The notes beneath the pieces are model-generated. The model was given only the letters and a program-made list of their open reading frames with translations. It was not told the origin of the DNA and did no database searches. This document shows, in pieces, positions 46,307 through 56,145 of a stretch of 64,000 bases of DNA. The DNA comes from Flavobacterium notoginsengisoli (GTDB taxonomy: Bacteria; Bacteroidota; Bacteroidia; Flavobacteriales; Flavobacteriaceae). The stretch covers positions 186,001 through 250,000 of the forward strand of contig NZ_JACHLB010000003.1 in NCBI RefSeq assembly GCF_014207905.1, given 5' to 3'. Each line of letters opens with the position of its first letter. Position 1 is the first letter of the stretch. A program made the position numbers and the translations under genes.

Positions 46307-47713
46307 TTATTTCCAACCACCACCCAACGCACGGTACAAATTTATAACAGCTTGCAATTTTTGCAGATTATCATTAACTCCGCTCAATTGTGCTGATAAA
46401 AGGTTTTGTTCTGATGTTAATACATCTGTATAATTGGTTGCAGAACTATATTCTAAAAGTTGTTGTGTAAAGTCTACCGCTTTTTCTAAAGCTTCTATTT
46501 GTTTGGTTCTTGAATCTTCTTTCTCAACCGCCATTTGGTACGAATACAAGGCATTTGAAACTTCTTGTCCAGCAACCAAAAGACTTTGCTGAAAATTATT
46601 ATAGGCTTGTAATTGTTGTGACTGAGCTGTTGTCAATCTCATTTTATTCAATCCTTGATTAAAAATTGGCTGCGTTAAACCTCCAATAATTGAATAAAAG
46701 ATAGAATGGCTAAAGAAATCTTTCAACTCTAAATTCGAGAATCCTGTACTTGCAGTAAGTGTTAAACTTGGGTAAAAATAGGTTTTAGCTAAGTTTGTTG
46801 ACTCAAAAGCGACTCTGAAATTAAATTCCGCTTGACGGACATCTGGACGATTATTTAATAATTGAGCCGGCATTCCGATTGCAATTTGTTCAGGAATTAT
46901 CTGTGTTCCCAATTCTCCTCTTTCAATTGGGCCAGGCGCTTGTCCTAACAAAATATTCAAAGCATTTTCTGTCTCACGAATGTTTTGCTTTAAATCAGGA
47001 ATCAAAACTTCTGCTGCATGCTGATTGGCTTCACTCTGAACAACCGCTGCACCAGTAACAATCGCACCTTCTTTTAAAGCTTTGATTGTTTCAACATTTT
47101 TAATACGACTTTCTAATGTTGCCTGAGTGATTTTAAGCGATTTATCATAAGCCAAAAGGGCAAAATAATTATTGGCTATATCGGCAATCAATTGTGTTTG
47201 AACAGCTTGTTTTGCAGCGTCTGAAGCTAAATAAGTTGCCAAAGCTGCTCTTTTAGAACTGCTTAATTTTCCCCAAACATCAATTTCCCAAGACGTACTA
47301 GCACCTAATTTATAAGTTGTAGTCAAAGTATTAATGTTAATTCCTGCTGGAAAGTTAAGTCCTGCCTGAGATTGTTTATTATGAGTAGCACTTGCGTCTA
47401 ATTGCAAAGTCGGATAATAAGCCAATTTACTCTGACGCAAAGAAGCTCTTGCCTGCACAATATTTTCAATTGCATTTTTCAGATTCAGATTTTGATCTAA
47501 ACCCTTTTGAATTAAAGCATTTAGTTTTTCATCTTTAAAAATAGTATTCCAAGGCATATCTGCAATTGTAGTCGAATCTGTTGAAGATTGATCGCGATAC
47601 AATTGATCTGTTTTTAAAGTTGTAGGACGTTCGTATTTCTTGGTAACGGAGCACGCACTCAAAAGTGCGGCCGTCATTACCATTAAAATATATTTATTTG
47701 AACTATTCGTCAT
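46307..47713 (-). CDS. outer-membrane efflux lipoprotein (TolC/NodT family)
   Basis: 468-residue outer-membrane channel of a tripartite pump. The lipoprotein signal ends in ALLSAC, then SVTKKYERPTTL as in NodT-type proteins. Two OEP repeats of long helices and beta strands follow (ENIVQARASLRQSKLAYYPT, AQLLNNRPDVRQAEFNFRVA, FFSHSIFYSIIGGLTQPIFN). It is the last gene of the operon, 18 bp after the RND gene. Confidence 0.93.
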   Translation of the reverse strand: MTNSSNKYILMVMTAALLSACSVTKKYERPTTLKTDQLYRDQSSTDSTTIADMPWNTIFKDEKLNALIQKGLDQNLNLKNAIENIVQARASLRQSKLAYYPTLQLDASATHNKQSQAGLNFPAGININTLTTTYKLGASTSWEIDVWGKLSSSKRAALATYLASDAAKQAVQTQLIADIANNYFALLAYDKSLKITQATLESRIKNVETIKALKEGAIVTGAAVVQSEANQHAAEVLIPDLKQNIRETENALNILLGQAPGPIERGELGTQIIPEQIAIGMPAQLLNNRPDVRQAEFNFRVAFESTNLAKTYFYPSLTLTASTGFSNLELKDFFSHSIFYSIIGGLTQPIFNQGLNKMRLTTAQSQQLQAYNNFQQSLLVAGQEVSNALYSYQMAVEKEDSRTKQIEALEKAVDFTQQLLEYSSATNYTDVLTSEQNLLSAQLSGVNDNLQKLQAVINLYRALGGGWK

Positions 47714-47731
47714 TTCTTTTTTAATTAAATT

Positions 47732-50700
47732 TTACTCTTTGTGAGCTTCTATTAAATGAATTTCCTCTTCATCGTCGTCATCGTCATCATAACCATCTTT
47801 TGCAGGTCCGCTGATTTTTTCTTGTAAATTTTGGAAAATGATAAAAAGAACCGGAATTACGAAAACTCCTAAAATTGTTCCGATTAACATACCTCCTACA
47901 GCTCCTGTACCAATCGATCTATTACCAACAGCACCCGCACCTGAAGCAAACATCAACGGAACTAATCCTAAAATAAAGGCAAATGATGTCATCAAGATTG
48001 GACGCAAACGCGCTACTGCACCTTCAATTGCTGCTTGTACAACTGGCAATCCTTTTCGTCTTCTGTCCAAAGCAAATTCTACAATCAAAATACCGTTCTT
48101 GGCAAGAAGTCCAATCAACATGATTAAAGAAATTTGTAGATAGATATTGCTATTCAGTTTAAAAATAATCGAGAACAGATAAGCTCCTGCCAATCCAAAC
48201 GGAATTGATAATAATACTGCAAATGGTAAAATATAACTTTCGTACTGTGCACTTAGCAAGAAATAGACGAAAACTAAACATAGAATGAAAATGAATATCG
48301 TTTCGCTTCCAGAAGCTAATTCCTCACGCGTTAATCCAGAAAATTCATAACCATAACCCGCTGGAAGATTTTCTGCCGCTACTTCTTGAATTGCTTTAAT
48401 CGCATCTCCAGAACTATAACCTGGTTTTGGTGCTCCCGTAATCGAAATAGACGTAAATAAGTTAAATCTCGAAATAGACTCTGGTCCAAATACTCTTGTC
48501 ATTTTTACAAACTCTGTAATTGGTGCCATATTTCCTGCACTATTACGAACAAAGATTTTGTTCAACCCTTGCGTATTAGCTCTAAACTCTGGAGCAGCCT
48601 GAACCATTACACGGTACTGTTTACCAAACTTATTGAAGTTTGAAGCGTACAATCCACCATAATAACCTTGCATAGTAGAAAGAATTGTGTTTACAGAAAC
48701 TCCTGCATCTTTTGCTTTCGCTAAATTAATATCCATCATATACTGAGGGAATCCAGGGTTGAAAGGCGTTGTTGCATATTGAATTTCTGGACGTTCAGCT
48801 AATTTTGCTAAGAATTCGTTATTTACTTTAAAGAACTCAGCAGTTGTATGTCCTCCTTTATCCTGTAATTGGAATTCGAATCCACCACTTTGTCCAAAAC
48901 CTTGAATAGTTGGAGGAGAAATAAAGAAAATACTTGCCTCACGAATACCACTAGTTTTAGCAAAAAGCTGTCCGATTACATCATCAACACTTAGATCACG
49001 CTGATCCCAAGGATATAATTTCACGATTACCATACTGTAGGCACTACCCGCTCCTGCAGTAAAGTTCTGCCCAACAATTCGAAGTGTATTTTTAACTCCT
49101 GGAATAGTCTTCGCAATACTATCGACTCTTTTTGCAATAATATCCGAACGCTCCATAGAAGCTGATGGTGGCAAACTTATATTCGCAAAAACAGTTCCCT
49201 GATCTTCCGACGGTACGAAAGCAGACGGTGTCGTTTTCATCATATAAACTAATGCAACACCAGCAATAATTATAGAAGCTAAAGCAATCCATTTTTTTAC
49301 AGAAAGGAAACTTACAGAACGTTTATATCTTTGCGTCACGTTATCAAACGCAACGTTAAATGATGTATAAAAACGCTGTAAATAAGTTCTATGTTTATGA
49401 TCGTCAGCGTGTGGTTTCAATAAAAGCGCACATAAAGCTGGACTCAATGTTAAGGCGTTTACTGCCGAAAGAATAATCGCTACAGCAAGCGTAATACCAA
49501 ACTGTTTGTAGAAAACTCCTGTTGATCCATTAATAAATGTTACCGGAATAAATACCGCCGCCATTACTAATGTAATCGAAATAATCGCTCCCGAAATTTC
49601 GTCCATGGCGTGGATAGTCGCTTTTTTAGCCGATTTATAGCCATCATCGAGTTTGGCGTGGACGGCCTCAACGACGACAATCGCATCATCGACCACAATA
49701 CCAATGGCAAGTACCATCGCAAAAAGCGTCAATAAGTTAATCGTAAATCCGAATAAGTTTAGGAAGAAAAACGTACCAACAATAGCAACTGGAACCGCAA
49801 TAGCTGGAATTAAAGTTGATCTAAAATCTTGAAGGAAAATAAATACCACGATGAAAACCAAAATAAATGCTTCAATCAAAGTGTGAATTACTTTCTCAAT
49901 AGAAGCATCCAAATTTTCATTAACATCCACCATAATGGTGTATTTCATTCCTTTTGGAAAACTCTTTGCCGCTTCTTCAATTAATTTTTTAGAATTGATG
50001 ATTACGTCACGCGCATTCGATCCTGGAGTCTGGCTGATTGCCATCGCTGCAGATTCTACACCATTTGTTTTAATTGTTGAAGAATAGCTTAAAGAACCTA
50101 ATTCAACTTTAGCAACATCTTTAAGTCTTAGCATCTGTCCATTTCCAACAGATTTGATTACAATATCTTCAAATTCTTGAGCGCTTGTTAGACGTCCTTT
50201 GTATTTAATTACATATTGAAACGCCTGATTTCCATTCTCACCAAATTTACCTGGTGCCGCTTCGATATTTTGTTCTGCCAAAGCTGCCGAAATATCGCTT
50301 GGAATCAGTTTATATTGCTGCATTACATCTGGTTTTAGCCAGATTCTCATTGAGTAATCTTTTGCACCAAAAACGGTAACGTCTCCTACTCCAACTACAC
50401 GCTGAATTTGTGGTACTAAGTTGATTTTAGCATAATTCTGTAAAAACGTCTGATCGTAAGCTTTATCATCACTATATAAAGAGAAAATCAACAAGTTACT
50501 ACTCTGGCTTTTCGTAACGGTTACACCCGCCTGAGTTACCTCAACAGGCAATAAACTTGTTGCTCTAGAAACCCTATTTTGAACGTTTACGGCTGCTAAA
50601 TCGGGATTGGTTCCTACTTTAAAGAAAATTTTAATCGAAGCATTTCCGTCATTTGTTGCTGTAGATGTCATATAAGTCATGTTTTCTACACCATTGATTT

Positions 50701-50902
50701 GTTCTTCTAACGGAATTACAATACTTTTCAAAACTACATCGGCGTTAGCTCCTGTATAACTTGCTGCCACGTTTACTGTTGGTGGCGCAATATCTGGGTA
50801 TTGCGAAATCGGTAACTCAATTAGGCCTAAAACACCTAAAATAACGATAATAACAGATATTACCGTTGAGAGTACGGGTCTTTGTATAAATTTTTTAAAC
50901 AT
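47732..50902 (-). CDS. RND-family multidrug efflux transporter (HAE1, AcrB-like)
   Basis: 1056-residue inner-membrane pump with 12 helices and two large periplasmic loops. N-terminal MFKKFIQRPVLSTVISVIIV and ISQYPDIAPPTVNVAASYTG are typical of HAE1. The proton-relay Asp pair stands in helix 4 (LAIGIVVDDAIVVVEAVHAK). TPSAFVPSEDQGTVFANISL opens the second loop. It ends in an unusual acidic tail (six Asp followed by three Glu) before HLIEAHKE. The operon is MFP-RND-OMF with 5 and 18 bp spacing. Confidence 0.95.
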   Translation of the reverse strand: MFKKFIQRPVLSTVISVIIVILGVLGLIELPISQYPDIAPPTVNVAASYTGANADVVLKSIVIPLEEQINGVENMTYMTSTATNDGNASIKIFFKVGTNPDLAAVNVQNRVSRATSLLPVEVTQAGVTVTKSQSSNLLIFSLYSDDKAYDQTFLQNYAKINLVPQIQRVVGVGDVTVFGAKDYSMRIWLKPDVMQQYKLIPSDISAALAEQNIEAAPGKFGENGNQAFQYVIKYKGRLTSAQEFEDIVIKSVGNGQMLRLKDVAKVELGSLSYSSTIKTNGVESAAMAISQTPGSNARDVIINSKKLIEEAAKSFPKGMKYTIMVDVNENLDASIEKVIHTLIEAFILVFIVVFIFLQDFRSTLIPAIAVPVAIVGTFFFLNLFGFTINLLTLFAMVLAIGIVVDDAIVVVEAVHAKLDDGYKSAKKATIHAMDEISGAIISITLVMAAVFIPVTFINGSTGVFYKQFGITLAVAIILSAVNALTLSPALCALLLKPHADDHKHRTYLQRFYTSFNVAFDNVTQRYKRSVSFLSVKKWIALASIIIAGVALVYMMKTTPSAFVPSEDQGTVFANISLPPSASMERSDIIAKRVDSIAKTIPGVKNTLRIVGQNFTAGAGSAYSMVIVKLYPWDQRDLSVDDVIGQLFAKTSGIREASIFFISPPTIQGFGQSGGFEFQLQDKGGHTTAEFFKVNNEFLAKLAERPEIQYATTPFNPGFPQYMMDINLAKAKDAGVSVNTILSTMQGYYGGLYASNFNKFGKQYRVMVQAAPEFRANTQGLNKIFVRNSAGNMAPITEFVKMTRVFGPESISRFNLFTSISITGAPKPGYSSGDAIKAIQEVAAENLPAGYGYEFSGLTREELASGSETIFIFILCLVFVYFLLSAQYESYILPFAVLLSIPFGLAGAYLFSIIFKLNSNIYLQISLIMLIGLLAKNGILIVEFALDRRRKGLPVVQAAIEGAVARLRPILMTSFAFILGLVPLMFASGAGAVGNRSIGTGAVGGMLIGTILGVFVIPVLFIIFQNLQEKISGPAKDGYDDDDDDEEEIHLIEAHKE

Positions 50903-50907
50903 TTCTA

Positions 50908-52062
50908 TTATTTTAAATCGGCGTATACTGTTTCTGGGCTTTGTTTTTGAGCTTTAATTTCAGTTCCTTCTTTAAGAGAAGCCACTCCTTCTAAAACTAT
51001 TTCGTCGCCAGCATTCAAACCGCTTGTTACCACATAGTAGTTTCCTGCTGTATTTTCAAGTACTGAAATATTAGCATTTCTAGTTTTTCCATCTTTTCCT
51101 AAAACTACTGCAAACATTTTATCTTGAAGTTCGAATGTTGCGCTTTGAGGAATAATAATTCCGTCTTTTACTTCTTTTGGAATTCGAACTGTAGTACTGC
51201 TTCCGCTTCTGATAATCCCTTTTGGATTTGGGAAACGCGCTCTAACATTTACTGTCCCTGTTTCTGTATTGATTAATCCGTTTACCGTTTCAATATGTCC
51301 TTTTTGATCATAAGCAGAACCGTCTGAAAGCACTAAAGAAACCGCAGGCATATTTTTAAGTTTTTGGTTTAATGAAGCTCCAGCATCTTTAGTAAAATTC
51401 AATAACGATTTTTCATTCATTGCGAAATAAGCATATACATTGCCAATACTTGAAACTGTCGTTAAAGGCTCTGTTGTATTAGAGCTTACCAAACTTCCTA
51501 AACGAAACGGAATTGACCCCACAACCCCATTAACTGGACTTGTAACTGTAGTATATCCTAAATTAACTTTAGCATTTACCAAAGCTGCATTTGCTTGTGC
51601 TAAAGATGCCATTGCTGACTCATAAGTATATTGTGCAGATTCTAAATCATATTTACTAATGATTCCTTTTTCAACCAAAGGCTTTACTTTATTTACAGCC
51701 AATTTTGCTGAACTTACATCTGCTTGAGCGCTTTTAATACTTGCAGTTGCTGTACGAACTTGCTGCTCATATTCTGGAGCACTAATTTTAAATAAAGGCT
51801 GACCTGCTTTTACAACAGCTCCTTCATCTACAAAAATTTTATCGATATAACCTTCTACTCTTGGTCGAATTTCTATGTTTTGCTGACCTTGAATGCTTGC
51901 TGGAAAATCGCTATTTAATGTAGCCGATTCTTGCTGCAATGTTACAGTCTTATACTCTTTTATTTGTGGTGCGCCACCAGCCTGAGCCGATTTATCATTT
52001 TTACCGCAAGACGCGATAATAAGTGATGCTGCTAGAATACCTAAAAATGATTGCTTCTTCAT
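50908..52062 (-). CDS. periplasmic adaptor (membrane fusion) lipoprotein of RND pump
   Basis: 384-residue AcrA/MexA-type adaptor. The lipobox is SLIIASC (Cys19), then PRVEGYIDKIFVDEGAVVKA for the lipoyl half-motif, a coiled-coil hairpin (SIKSAQADVSSAKLAVNKVK) and VNLGYTTVTSPVNGVVGSIP for the second half. The beta-barrel and membrane-proximal parts follow. It is first in the operon, divergent from LytS/LytTR genes across a 265-bp gap that holds no further gene, so the two-component system may control it. Confidence 0.94.
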   Translation of the reverse strand: MKKQSFLGILAASLIIASCGKNDKSAQAGGAPQIKEYKTVTLQQESATLNSDFPASIQGQQNIEIRPRVEGYIDKIFVDEGAVVKAGQPLFKISAPEYEQQVRTATASIKSAQADVSSAKLAVNKVKPLVEKGIISKYDLESAQYTYESAMASLAQANAALVNAKVNLGYTTVTSPVNGVVGSIPFRLGSLVSSNTTEPLTTVSSIGNVYAYFAMNEKSLLNFTKDAGASLNQKLKNMPAVSLVLSDGSAYDQKGHIETVNGLINTETGTVNVRARFPNPKGIIRSGSSTTVRIPKEVKDGIIIPQSATFELQDKMFAVVLGKDGKTRNANISVLENTAGNYYVVTSGLNAGDEIVLEGVASLKEGTEIKAQKQSPETVYADLK

Positions 52063-52327
52063 TGTGAAAAATGTGTGATTTATCTATTATATGACAACAA
52101 AAGAAATAAAATATAACACGCAAAAATTTTCAAATAGACGAAGAGTGAATGACAATCGACAAAGGTTAATTAAAAACCGATGGTTTTTTCAGAATATTAA
52201 ACAAGCGTTTAATATTTTATCCCGTCGGTTGTAAAAGGCTTTTTAGAGGCTCTAAATCCATGTTGAGCGATTGCTTAAAATTTCTATATAAATAAAATGT
52301 AATATTGCCTTAAAATCATAAATTATA

Positions 52328-53374
52328 ATGTCACCAACCTTTTTCAGACCCTATTTATTTACTGGATTACATATTCTGGGATGGCTTTTATTGGGGTATC
52401 TTATGCTGTTTTATATTCCATTAACTTGGAATGTAGCCCTTCCATCGGCATTTTGGCTTTGGCAAAGTATTGTACTATTTTTATTGATTGTTGTTTTTTA
52501 TTCTACAGCAAAAATTGTAGTTCCAAGAACAATCATTAATGACAATACTTCATTGTATTTGCTTTGGGCATTTTTGGCCATTTTCACACTACAGTTAGTT
52601 GCTTATTTTTATACTTCACAGACAGATCTTCATAATCAGATTAGCAAGGCAATTGGTTTTAAAAAATATAAAAATCCATACTTTGACAATTACGTTTTTA
52701 CCTTAACATTATTGGTTTTAGGAATAAGTACAAGTTGGGCGATGCTACAACATTGGCAGAAAGCGGCACAGCACAAACAAAAATTAGAGCAAGACAAAAC
52801 AATGGCCGAATTGGCTATGCTCAAAGCGCAGATTAATCCGCATTTTTTCTTTAATTCGCTTAATAGCATTTACTCCCTTACTTACACAGATATTGAAGAT
52901 TCTCGAAATGCACTTCATACGCTAAGCCGAATGATGCGTTACTTGCTTTACAGCACCGAAGAAAAAACAACATTGCTCAAAGAAGCCGAATTTATGAGAG
53001 ATTTTATTGCATTAATGAAACTTCGTGCCAATAGCAAACTAACGATTACAACAGACATTCCCGAAAAAATACAAGATTATCCAATTGTTCCAATGTTATT
53101 ATTACCTTTAGTAGAAAATGCTTTTAAACACGGTGTTCATGCAACTGATAAAAGCGAAATTCATATTAAACTGATACAAAACGGAAGCAATCTTGAATTT
53201 GAAGTAGAAAATACTTTCTTTGAAAAAACGGCTGTTTCGGATGTTGGAGGAATTGGTTTAACTAATACAAAAAGAAGGTTACAGCTAATATATCCAAATC
53301 ATCATTTTATCACTTTTGGAGTTACCGATTACGGAACATATAAAATTAAATTGAAAATAAATTTAGAGCAATGA
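52328..53374 (+). CDS. LytS-type sensor histidine kinase
   Basis: 348-residue membrane kinase with four hydrophobic helices in the first 140 residues and a short coiled coil (KQKLEQDKTMAELAMLKAQ). The phospho-acceptor is His172 in NPHFFFNSLNSIYSL (His_kinase, PF06580 type). The ATPase motifs are VPMLLLPLVENAFKHGV and GGIGLTNTKRRLQLIY. It overlaps the response-regulator gene by four bases. It is divergent from the RND operon, a frequent pairing. Confidence 0.94.
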   Translation: MSPTFFRPYLFTGLHILGWLLLGYLMLFYIPLTWNVALPSAFWLWQSIVLFLLIVVFYSTAKIVVPRTIINDNTSLYLLWAFLAIFTLQLVAYFYTSQTDLHNQISKAIGFKKYKNPYFDNYVFTLTLLVLGISTSWAMLQHWQKAAQHKQKLEQDKTMAELAMLKAQINPHFFFNSLNSIYSLTYTDIEDSRNALHTLSRMMRYLLYSTEEKTTLLKEAEFMRDFIALMKLRANSKLTITTDIPEKIQDYPIVPMLLLPLVENAFKHGVHATDKSEIHIKLIQNGSNLEFEVENTFFEKTAVSDVGGIGLTNTKRRLQLIYPNHHFITFGVTDYGTYKIKLKINLEQ

Positions 53375-54102
53375 CAGTACTAAAATGCATAGCGGTAGAT
53401 GATGAACCATTAGCTTTAAAATTGGTAGAAACGTTTATAGAACAAACACCATTTTTAGAATTAACTGCGACCTGCGATAATGCTGTAGAAGCAATGGCAA
53501 TCATTCGTGAAACAAAACCTGACGTTGTTTTCTTAGACATCAATATGCCTAATTTAACCGGAATGGAACTTGCAAGACTAATTCAAGACCAATCTGGACC
53601 TCTGCCTAAAATTATTTTTACAACTGCTTATAATCATTATGCAATCGAAGGTTACCGTGTTAATGCGGTAGATTATCTCTTAAAACCCTTTAGCTACGAA
53701 GAATTTTTACGTGCCTCAAGTAAAGTTTTGCAACTGTATGAAGAAGCAAACAATCAATTTCAGACCATTACTGCAGATGACGAGTTTATCTTTTTAAAAG
53801 TAGAATATCAATGGGTTAGGATTTCGCTAAAAGATATTTGTTACATAGAAAGTCTGAAAGATTATGTAAAAGTACATTTAGAAGATTCTCAAAAAGCGCT
53901 ATTGTCATTAATTTCATTAAAAGCTTTAGAAGAAAAACTACCTGCATCAAAATTCATGCGTGTGCATCGTTCTTTCATTGTTTCTCTTGACAAAATTAGC
54001 GCCATCAGTAAGAACTCCATTTTTATTGATAAAATCGAAATTACAGTTGGCGAACAATACAAAGAAGCCTTTAAAATCGTAGTCGATAAATGGCTCAAAT
54101 AA
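53371..54102 (+). CDS. LytTR-family response regulator
   Basis: 243 residues: receiver domain (about 1-120) with acidic pocket DDEP, phospho-accepting Asp56 in VVFLDINMPN and conserved Lys in DYLLKPFSYEEF, and a LytTR DNA-binding domain (about 140-240; YIESLKDYVKVHL, FMRVHRSFIVSLDKI). The cognate kinase is the overlapping upstream gene. Likely targets are its own region or the divergent efflux operon. Confidence 0.95.
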   Translation: MTVLKCIAVDDEPLALKLVETFIEQTPFLELTATCDNAVEAMAIIRETKPDVVFLDINMPNLTGMELARLIQDQSGPLPKIIFTTAYNHYAIEGYRVNAVDYLLKPFSYEEFLRASSKVLQLYEEANNQFQTITADDEFIFLKVEYQWVRISLKDICYIESLKDYVKVHLEDSQKALLSLISLKALEEKLPASKFMRVHRSFIVSLDKISAISKNSIFIDKIEITVGEQYKEAFKIVVDKWLK

Positions 54103-54121
54103 ATTTAGAATTACAAAAATC

Positions 54122-54415
54122 ATGGAAAAAAGATCAAACAAATATTATCTGACATTAAGTCTTAAACAATACGCAAACGGCGAAACTGAACCTGCGAAAG
54201 AATTAGGAATTGAATTTGACAATCACGACGAGATTTTCGGAATCATTGATAGAATTAAAGACAAAAATATTTTTGCAAATGAATCTGAAGCAATTCAATT
54301 TGCTTTAGGATTAAAATTATTCAGCGAAATCAAATTAAAAAACAGAAAAAATCCACTTTTTGATGAACTAAATGAAGTTTTTCCTGTTTTTATGAAGAAA
54401 CTTAAAAGTTTATAA
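54122..54415 (+). CDS. DUF3861 domain protein
   Basis: 97-residue cytoplasmic protein matching the DUF3861 pattern: KYYLTLSLKQYANGETEPAK, LGIEFDNHDEIFGIIDRIK, FANESEAIQFALGLKLFSEI and a C-terminal PLFDELNEVFPVFMKKLK. Function of the family is unknown. It starts 19 bp after the response regulator and is probably in the same transcript. Confidence 0.8.
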   Translation: MEKRSNKYYLTLSLKQYANGETEPAKELGIEFDNHDEIFGIIDRIKDKNIFANESEAIQFALGLKLFSEIKLKNRKNPLFDELNEVFPVFMKKLKSL

Positions 54416-54768
54416 AAACTCCTTTAAAATCAGGCGTTCAATGCCGTATTTACTTTTTATTTCAATATTAAATTTACTTTAAAAAAGACTTTATCTAATT
54501 TTTACTGGCAATATTTTGTAACAATTTTCCGTTAAAATTAAGCATGTCCCACTAAATGCTTTCCAAAAGAAGTTTAATTTCTTTTTTGAAATTGAATTAT
54601 TTTTCATAGAAAATGGCATAAGCATTTAGGCAATCTTAATTGAAAATAAAAGAGAATTTTGTTTGAAGCTGACCATTTCATTTTTATGAATCTCTAGAAT
54701 ATAATCTTCACTTTCGATTTGTTCGATAATGCAAAAATTATTTTTTAACCATTAAAAATGAAAGCATT
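54416..54768. other. 353-bp intergenic region, nothing firm seen
   Basis: AT-rich DNA with no coding frame, strong hairpin or family repeat that I can support. It presumably holds the promoter of the following sugar dehydrogenase gene, but no clean TAnnTTTG box is visible. Confidence 0.5.
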
Positions 54769-55995
54769 ATGATAATTCAAAAAAGTATATTTCTTCTTGC
54801 TGGTTTGCTCGTCTTAGGCAGCTGTTCCAACAATGACAATGATGACAGCGCCAATACTGGACCAACTGGGCCACCAGTAGAAACTGGCACTGCAAACACG
54901 ACCTATCAGCCAGCATTTGCTGGACAAACACGCGCTGGAAGCATTCAAACTACCACAGAAATTGAATCTAAAGTTATCACCAACGGCTTAAGCGCTCCTT
55001 GGGGAGTTGCCTATCTTCCAGACGGACGTCTTTTAGTGACTGAAAAAGCAGGTAAAATAAAAATTGTTACTCAAGCAGGAGTTATTGGAAATGCCTTAAC
55101 GGGCGTTCCTGCCGTTAATCCAGCAGATCAAGGAGGTTTATTAGGTATTTGCCTCGATCCTTCATATGCGACAAACAGAATGATTTATTGGGCTTTTTCT
55201 GAAGCTGTGGCGGGAGGAAATATTACCGCTGTAGCGAAAGGCAGAATATCTGATAACGAAACCGCTATTGAAAATGTAACTGTAATTTATCGATCGAATA
55301 CTCCAAATGCGAGTACACTGCATTACGGAGGACGTGTTCTATTTGATAAAACGGGAAATCTATTTGTTAGTATTGGTGAACGATCTGTATTACAAACTCG
55401 TCCGTTGGCACAAGCTGTAAACAGCAGTTTAGGAAAAGTGGTTCGAATTACAACTAGCGGACAAGCAGCAGCAGGAAACCCTACTTTTACGGGAACTGGA
55501 GCTCTATCAGAACTTTATTCTATTGGACATAGAAATCCACAAGGATTGGCACTTCACCCAACAAGTGGCGAATTATGGCAAAGCGAACACGGCCCAAGAG
55601 GTGGTGACGAAATTAACCGAATTACACCCGGAGCCAATTATGGCTGGCCAACCATTACATACGGAATTGAATACAGTGGCACTAAAATTGGAGATGGAAT
55701 AACAAAAAAAGAAGGAATGGAACAGCCAGTTTATTATTGGGATCCTGTTGTTTCGCCAAGTGGAATGACTTTTTACGCAGGCAAACGTGTTCCAGAATGG
55801 CAAAACAATTTATTTATAGGCGCTTTAAGCGGACAGCATATTGTTCGTTTGGCATTTAAAGACAATAAAGTGTCTGGAGAAGAAAGATTATTAGCAGGAG
55901 AAGGACAAAGATTTAGAGATATTACACAAGGAAAAGATGAAGCATTATACGCCGTTACCGATCAAGGAAGACTTTACAAAATTGATAAAAAATAG
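54769..55995 (+). CDS. PQQ-dependent aldose sugar dehydrogenase-like lipoprotein
   Basis: 408-residue predicted lipoprotein (LLVLGSC, Cys19, then an Asn/Asp-rich linker) with a six-bladed propeller of the soluble glucose/aldose dehydrogenase (GSDH) family. Motifs: LSAPWGVAYLPDGRLLVTEK, DQGGLLGICLDPSYATNRMI, LHYGGRVLFDKTGNLFVSIG with the catalytic-type His, GHRNPQGLALHPTSGELWQS, EHGPRGGDEINRITPGANYG and SPSGMTFYAGK. It would oxidise sugars outside the inner membrane if PQQ is available. It is a single-gene unit with a strong terminator. Confidence 0.9.
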   Translation: MIIQKSIFLLAGLLVLGSCSNNDNDDSANTGPTGPPVETGTANTTYQPAFAGQTRAGSIQTTTEIESKVITNGLSAPWGVAYLPDGRLLVTEKAGKIKIVTQAGVIGNALTGVPAVNPADQGGLLGICLDPSYATNRMIYWAFSEAVAGGNITAVAKGRISDNETAIENVTVIYRSNTPNASTLHYGGRVLFDKTGNLFVSIGERSVLQTRPLAQAVNSSLGKVVRITTSGQAAAGNPTFTGTGALSELYSIGHRNPQGLALHPTSGELWQSEHGPRGGDEINRITPGANYGWPTITYGIEYSGTKIGDGITKKEGMEQPVYYWDPVVSPSGMTFYAGKRVPEWQNNLFIGALSGQHIVRLAFKDNKVSGEERLLAGEGQRFRDITQGKDEALYAVTDQGRLYKIDKK

Positions 55996-56026
55996 AAAGT
56001 AATCTTGTTCACTATACTTGCCAAAA

Positions 56027-56050
56027 AACGCCCCATGAAAATGGGGCGTT
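56027..56050 (+). terminator. hairpin terminator of the sugar dehydrogenase gene
   Basis: AACGCCCCAT/ATGGGGCGTT stem with GAAA tetraloop, followed by T-rich sequence. Confidence 0.9.
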
Positions 56051-56068
56051 TCGTATTTTATTTTTTTT

Positions 56069-56138
56069 GTTTCAGGTTTCACGTTTCAGGTTAGACGTTA
56101 AGTGAACAACTTGAAACTTGAAACTTGAAACCTGAAAC
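56069..56138. repeat. imperfect palindrome of GTTTCAGGTTTC units
   Basis: Left GTTTCAGGTTTCACGTTTCA, right TTGAAACTTGAAACTTGAAA continuing CCTGAAAC: tandem short units that are mutually complementary. It lies between the dehydrogenase terminator and the converging thioredoxin gene. Confidence 0.75.
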
Positions 56139-56145
56139 AAAAAAA

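Noticed and set aside
52063..52327. Promoter for the RND operon at CAAAGGTTA (minus strand)
   Set aside because: It deviates from TAnnTTTG at an invariant base, so I did not call it.
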